DNA of 17,183 nt from JAOTYV01 sp041557595 (lineage in GTDB: Bacteria > Pseudomonadota > Alphaproteobacteria > UBA8366). The stretch lies in NCBI GenBank assembly GCA_041557595.1, contig JBFFGE010000094.1, positions 1 through 17,183 on the forward strand, written 5' to 3'. Under the pieces are notes generated by a model. The model searched no databases. It had not been told where the DNA came from and was given only the letters and a program-made list of their open reading frames with translations. Shown here piece by piece: positions 14,907-17,183 of the stretch (positions are counted from its first letter, which is position 1; the number at the start of each line of letters is the position of its first letter). A program made the position numbers and the translations under genes.

Positions 14907-15752
14907 ATGCCGAAAATTCCCGTCAACGGCGTCAACCTGTATTACGAGGAAGCGGGCAGCGGGACGGCGATCCTGTTTCTGCACGAATATGCCGGGGACT
15001 ATCGCAGCTGGGAGCCGCAGATGCGCCATTTCGCCCGGCGCTACCGCTGCATCACCACCTCCTACCGGGGCTATGCGCCATCGGACATCCCGAACGATCC
15101 GGACGCCTATTCGCAGGACATCCTGTGCGACGACGTGCTGGGCATGATGGACGCGCTGGATATCGACAAGGTGCATATCTGCGGCCTGTCGATCGGCGCC
15201 AACACAGCGGTTTTCCTCGGCATGAAGGCGCCGGAGCGCTGTCTCTCCCTGGTGGTCGCAGGCGGCGGTCATGGCAGCGTCCAGGACGCCACCGACCGCG
15301 CCGAGTTCGAGCATGATTTCTCGTCCCGCGCCGAGCGATTGCTCGAGGAAGGCATGGAAGGCGTCGCCCGGGGTCAGGCCGACAAACCGAACCGGCAACC
15401 GATGAAAAAGAAGGATCCGCGCGGCTGGGCCGAATTCCGCGATCAACTGATCGAACACGATCCGGTGGGCTCGGCGCATATGGCCGTCGGCGTTCCGCTC
15501 AAGCGGCCGAATTTCCAGAACATCGAGGACGACCTCCGCACGATGGACGTGCCGACGCTGATCATCGTCGGCGATCAGGACGCCAATTGCATCGAGGGCA
15601 GCCTGTTCCTGAAGCAGGCGCTGCCGCGCGCCGGCCTCGCCGTCTACCCGATGAGCGGCCATCTGCTGCCGATCGAAGAGCCCGAGCTGTTCAATCGCAT
15701 GATCGGCGACTTCATGGTCGCCGCCGAAGCGGGCCGCTGGGAGAAGCCGTAG
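14907..15752 (+). CDS. Alpha/beta-fold hydrolase
   Basis: This is a 281-residue serine hydrolase with the full core: the oxyanion-loop FLHEYAGDYRSWEPQM (24-39), YRGYAPSD, the nucleophile elbow GLSIGAN with Ser95, acid Asp225 in VGDQDANC, and His252 in MSGHLLPIEEP. The ATG 14907 has GGGAG 8 nt ahead (14894-14898); homology begins immediately. The loop sequence HEYAGDYR is a variant of the common HGxGG motif and may mark a subgroup with unusual oxyanion geometry. It follows the GST gene by 34 nt, and likely cleaves a C–C or ester bond in the same pathway. Its substrate is unknown. It is not close in sequence to the hydrolase at 3488-4330. Confidence 0.86.
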   Translation: MPKIPVNGVNLYYEEAGSGTAILFLHEYAGDYRSWEPQMRHFARRYRCITTSYRGYAPSDIPNDPDAYSQDILCDDVLGMMDALDIDKVHICGLSIGANTAVFLGMKAPERCLSLVVAGGGHGSVQDATDRAEFEHDFSSRAERLLEEGMEGVARGQADKPNRQPMKKKDPRGWAEFRDQLIEHDPVGSAHMAVGVPLKRPNFQNIEDDLRTMDVPTLIIVGDQDANCIEGSLFLKQALPRAGLAVYPMSGHLLPIEEPELFNRMIGDFMVAAEAGRWEKP

Positions 15753-15838
15753 CGGACAGCATCCAGACGCCGCGCAGTCGCCCGCACGCTCCGGTTGACG
15801 TTAAACAGTTTTCAACGACTTTCGTCTAAATCCCCGGC

Positions 15839-16165
15839 ATGCTCAGCGACGAACAACGCCAAGCCGTCAAGGCGGTTCCGTTTCGGATTCTGCGGGTCGC
15901 CCTCGCCATATTCCTGGGTTCCCTGATCTGGGTGCTGCAATATTACGAATGGGAATTCGACTTCATCAACTTCGACCGGCTGGTCTGGGATGTCGCCCGG
16001 ATCGCCGGCGCACCGGTCGTCGTGGCGGCGGCTGCCGCCGTCGTCATGTATTTCTTTGCCCTCGGTTCGGCGAAACGCGGCTGGCGCATGGAGGCGGCGG
16101 CGTATTTCGGCGTCTTCTTAACGCTTTTTCTGACGCCGGCGGTTGAAGTTGTCCGTGCCGGCTAA
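15839..16165 (+). CDS. Small three-helix membrane protein of unknown function
   Basis: This gene is not recognised. The 108-residue product has three predicted membrane helices (about 16-35, 54-75 and 86-104) and short loops; the first loop is rich in aromatic residues (LQYYEWEFDFINFDRLVW). A short basic stretch AKRGWR sits between helices two and three. The start ATG lacks a convincing ribosome site. AT-rich sequence just upstream (GTTGACGTTAAACAG at 15794-15808) may hold a promoter. A YidD-like gene follows 41 nt later on the same strand. Its even codon use and clear membrane pattern argue that it is real, but no function can be given. Confidence 0.65.
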   Translation: MLSDEQRQAVKAVPFRILRVALAIFLGSLIWVLQYYEWEFDFINFDRLVWDVARIAGAPVVVAAAAAVVMYFFALGSAKRGWRMEAAAYFGVFLTLFLTPAVEVVRAG

Positions 16166-16206
16166 GTCCGGCTCTCAACCGATTTCACAAGCATCATCAT
16201 CGTGAT

Positions 16207-16605
16207 ATGACGTCGCAATCGAGCTTGATCCACCGTTCCCTATCCCACGGCGTCATCGCCACGATCGCGGTCTATCAGACCTACCTATCCCCGTTTAAGG
16301 GGTTTTCCTGCGCACATCGGCGCCTGCATGACGGACCTTCCTGCTCGCAATTCGTGAAGCAAGCGATCGCCGCCGCCGGTTGCCGGGCCGGCTGGGCCGC
16401 GCTCCTACTGCGGGCACGGGAATGCCGGGACGCAGCCGCAATCCTGCGATCCGACGAACACGCAGTCCACGAGGAGAACACCGGTAATAACGCTTCCAGT
16501 TCGCCGAACGAGACGCGCGAAGACGCACTTACCGTCAAATCGTGCCTGCAGGCCGCCGCCGCCGATTGCGGTATCGGGTGCTGCTTTCTGCCGTTCGGCT
16601 CGTAG
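16207..16605 (+). CDS. YidD-family (membrane protein insertion efficiency factor-like) protein
   Basis: YidD proteins are small membrane-bound helpers near the YidC insertase. The 132-residue product has a hydrophobic N-terminal helix (SHGVIATIAVYQTYLSPFKG), then the family core: an invariant YQ...SP turn and CAHRRLHDGPSCSQF, where the usual CRFYPTCSQY is replaced by a longer HRRLHDGPSCSQ form. It differs from housekeeping YidD (about 80 residues, next to rpmH–rnpA–yidC) in its longer middle region, its acidic linker, and a cysteine-rich tail SCL...DCGIGCC with four cysteines near the end. No rpmH, rnpA or yidC lies nearby. It is probably a second, divergent copy that binds a metal or forms disulfides. 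The start has no good ribosome site. Confidence 0.7.
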   Translation: MTSQSSLIHRSLSHGVIATIAVYQTYLSPFKGFSCAHRRLHDGPSCSQFVKQAIAAAGCRAGWAALLLRARECRDAAAILRSDEHAVHEENTGNNASSSPNETREDALTVKSCLQAAAADCGIGCCFLPFGS

Positions 16606-16644
16606 CCAGCACATCCTCGGCCCGATTCAGACGCCGCGCCCGCC

Positions 16645-16974
16645 CTACTCCTGCGCGTAGCGCCACGGTTTATCCGGCTGCTTCGCCTCCTCGTCGATCG
16701 TCCAGTGCGGCAGCGACAGCCCGTCCGACACGTCGGCGAACACCATGCGCAGGCGCGTGCCGATGCCGACCCGTTTCACCATCTCCGGCGGCGCCAATTC
16801 GCCGTCCGGCGTCACCAGATTGCCGTGAATGCGCAGCGCCTCGTGCTCGGTCGGCTTACCCTTCTGGGTCTCCAATTCGACCAGCAGGATCATGTAGGGT
16901 ACGCGTTCCCTGAACGCCGGCTGGATGCCGTGATGCACCTCGCAATAGGAATAGACCGTGCCCGTGCCGGCCAC
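16645..16974 (-). pseudogene. OB-fold (DUF35) domain of an acyl-CoA-associated Zn-ribbon protein, N-terminus missing
   Basis: The 109-residue frame matches the C-terminal OB-fold half of DUF35 proteins, which usually start with a CxxC zinc ribbon and stabilise thiolase-like enzymes: GTGTVYSYCEVHH, PAFRERVPYMILLVELE, IHGNLV, VGIGTRLRMVFADVSDGLSLPHW. The family's zinc ribbon should come before GTVYSY, but the sequence upstream in this frame (which still gives SKWVPV, typical just before GTVYSY) contains no CxxC and hits a stop at about 17053. The only starts are GTG at 16974 and none further out. So it is probably a truncated remnant, fused near 16990-17000 to part of another gene. A real short gene starting at GTG 16974 is possible but less likely. 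Confidence 0.7.
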
Positions 16975-17183
16975 CGGTACCCATTTTGACCAGTTCCGGC
17001 CCGTGATTGACCGGAAACGGTGCCGAGTTGTATGCCAGCCAAGTGTTGGTCGACGTCAGGACCAGCAGCGGCGCCTTGGGCCGCGTTTCAGGACGACGCA
17101 CGATAAATGTCGCGAAGTAGCGCATCGGCTTACCATCGATCTGGAAGTCAAAGCGGCCCGCGTAGATTCCCGATTGCGCGGTG
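16856..17183 (-). pseudogene. N,N-dimethylformamidase large-subunit-like gene, truncated
   Basis: On minus from the window edge, one open frame reads SGIYAGRFDF, MRYFATFIVRRP, then APLLVLTSTNTWLAYNSAPF and PVNHGPE. This resembles the middle of N,N-dimethylformamidase large subunit-like hydrolases, where SGxYAxR, FFVRxP and TNTWxAYN segments follow one another. The similarity stops at about 17000, after which the frame runs out of register over the DUF35 gene to a stop at 16856. A normal protein would continue for several hundred residues. Hence this is the 5' or middle part of a gene cut by a deletion, a rearrangement or an assembly join. The family call is from memory of motifs only. Confidence 0.55.

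Overview
The window is high-GC DNA with bacterial gene packing, AT-poor coding regions and short overlaps. The product types, a dapA/lytic transglycosylase divergent pair, a bactofilin–M23 peptidase pair and a CtrA-type TTAA-N7-TTAA box together suggest an alphaproteobacterium, plausibly Rhodospirillales-like. That placement is inference from gene content. No rRNA, tRNA, CRISPR array, transposase or phage gene was seen.

Left part (1-4363): the 5' part of dapA (minus strand, cut by the window edge) diverges from a periplasmic Slt-type lytic transglycosylase. The transglycosylase is followed, with a short overlap, by an L-2-haloacid dehalogenase-type HAD enzyme and an alpha/beta hydrolase. This plus-strand run ends at a strong GC-rich hairpin followed by four T.

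Cell-shape part (4422-7203): a bactofilin and a membrane-anchored coiled-coil M23 endopeptidase overlap by 20 nt in one minus-strand operon. Its upstream region is a 663-nt AT-richer gap that holds a CtrA-like box merged with a large inverted repeat, and hairpins at the end of the next gene.

Middle (7204-9434): a single-domain rhodanese on minus diverges from a MarR regulator. The MarR gene overlaps an EmrA/HlyD membrane fusion protein that has no transporter partner beside it.

Catabolic part (9442-15752): two divergent TauD/TfdA Fe(II)/2-oxoglutarate dioxygenases on minus frame a plus-strand set: a family III CoA-transferase, a crotonase-fold protein, a SAM methyltransferase, a GST-fold protein and a second alpha/beta hydrolase. 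This looks like scavenging or degradation of small organic acids through oxygenation, CoA activation and hydration or hydrolysis. No substrate can be read from the sequence.

Right end (15839-17183): a small three-helix membrane protein, a YidD-family protein with a cysteine-rich tail, and an odd minus-strand junction. There the start of an N,N-dimethylformamidase-like gene runs out of frame into a DUF35-type OB-fold gene lacking its zinc ribbon. This looks like a deletion scar, a decayed pair of genes, or an assembly chimera.
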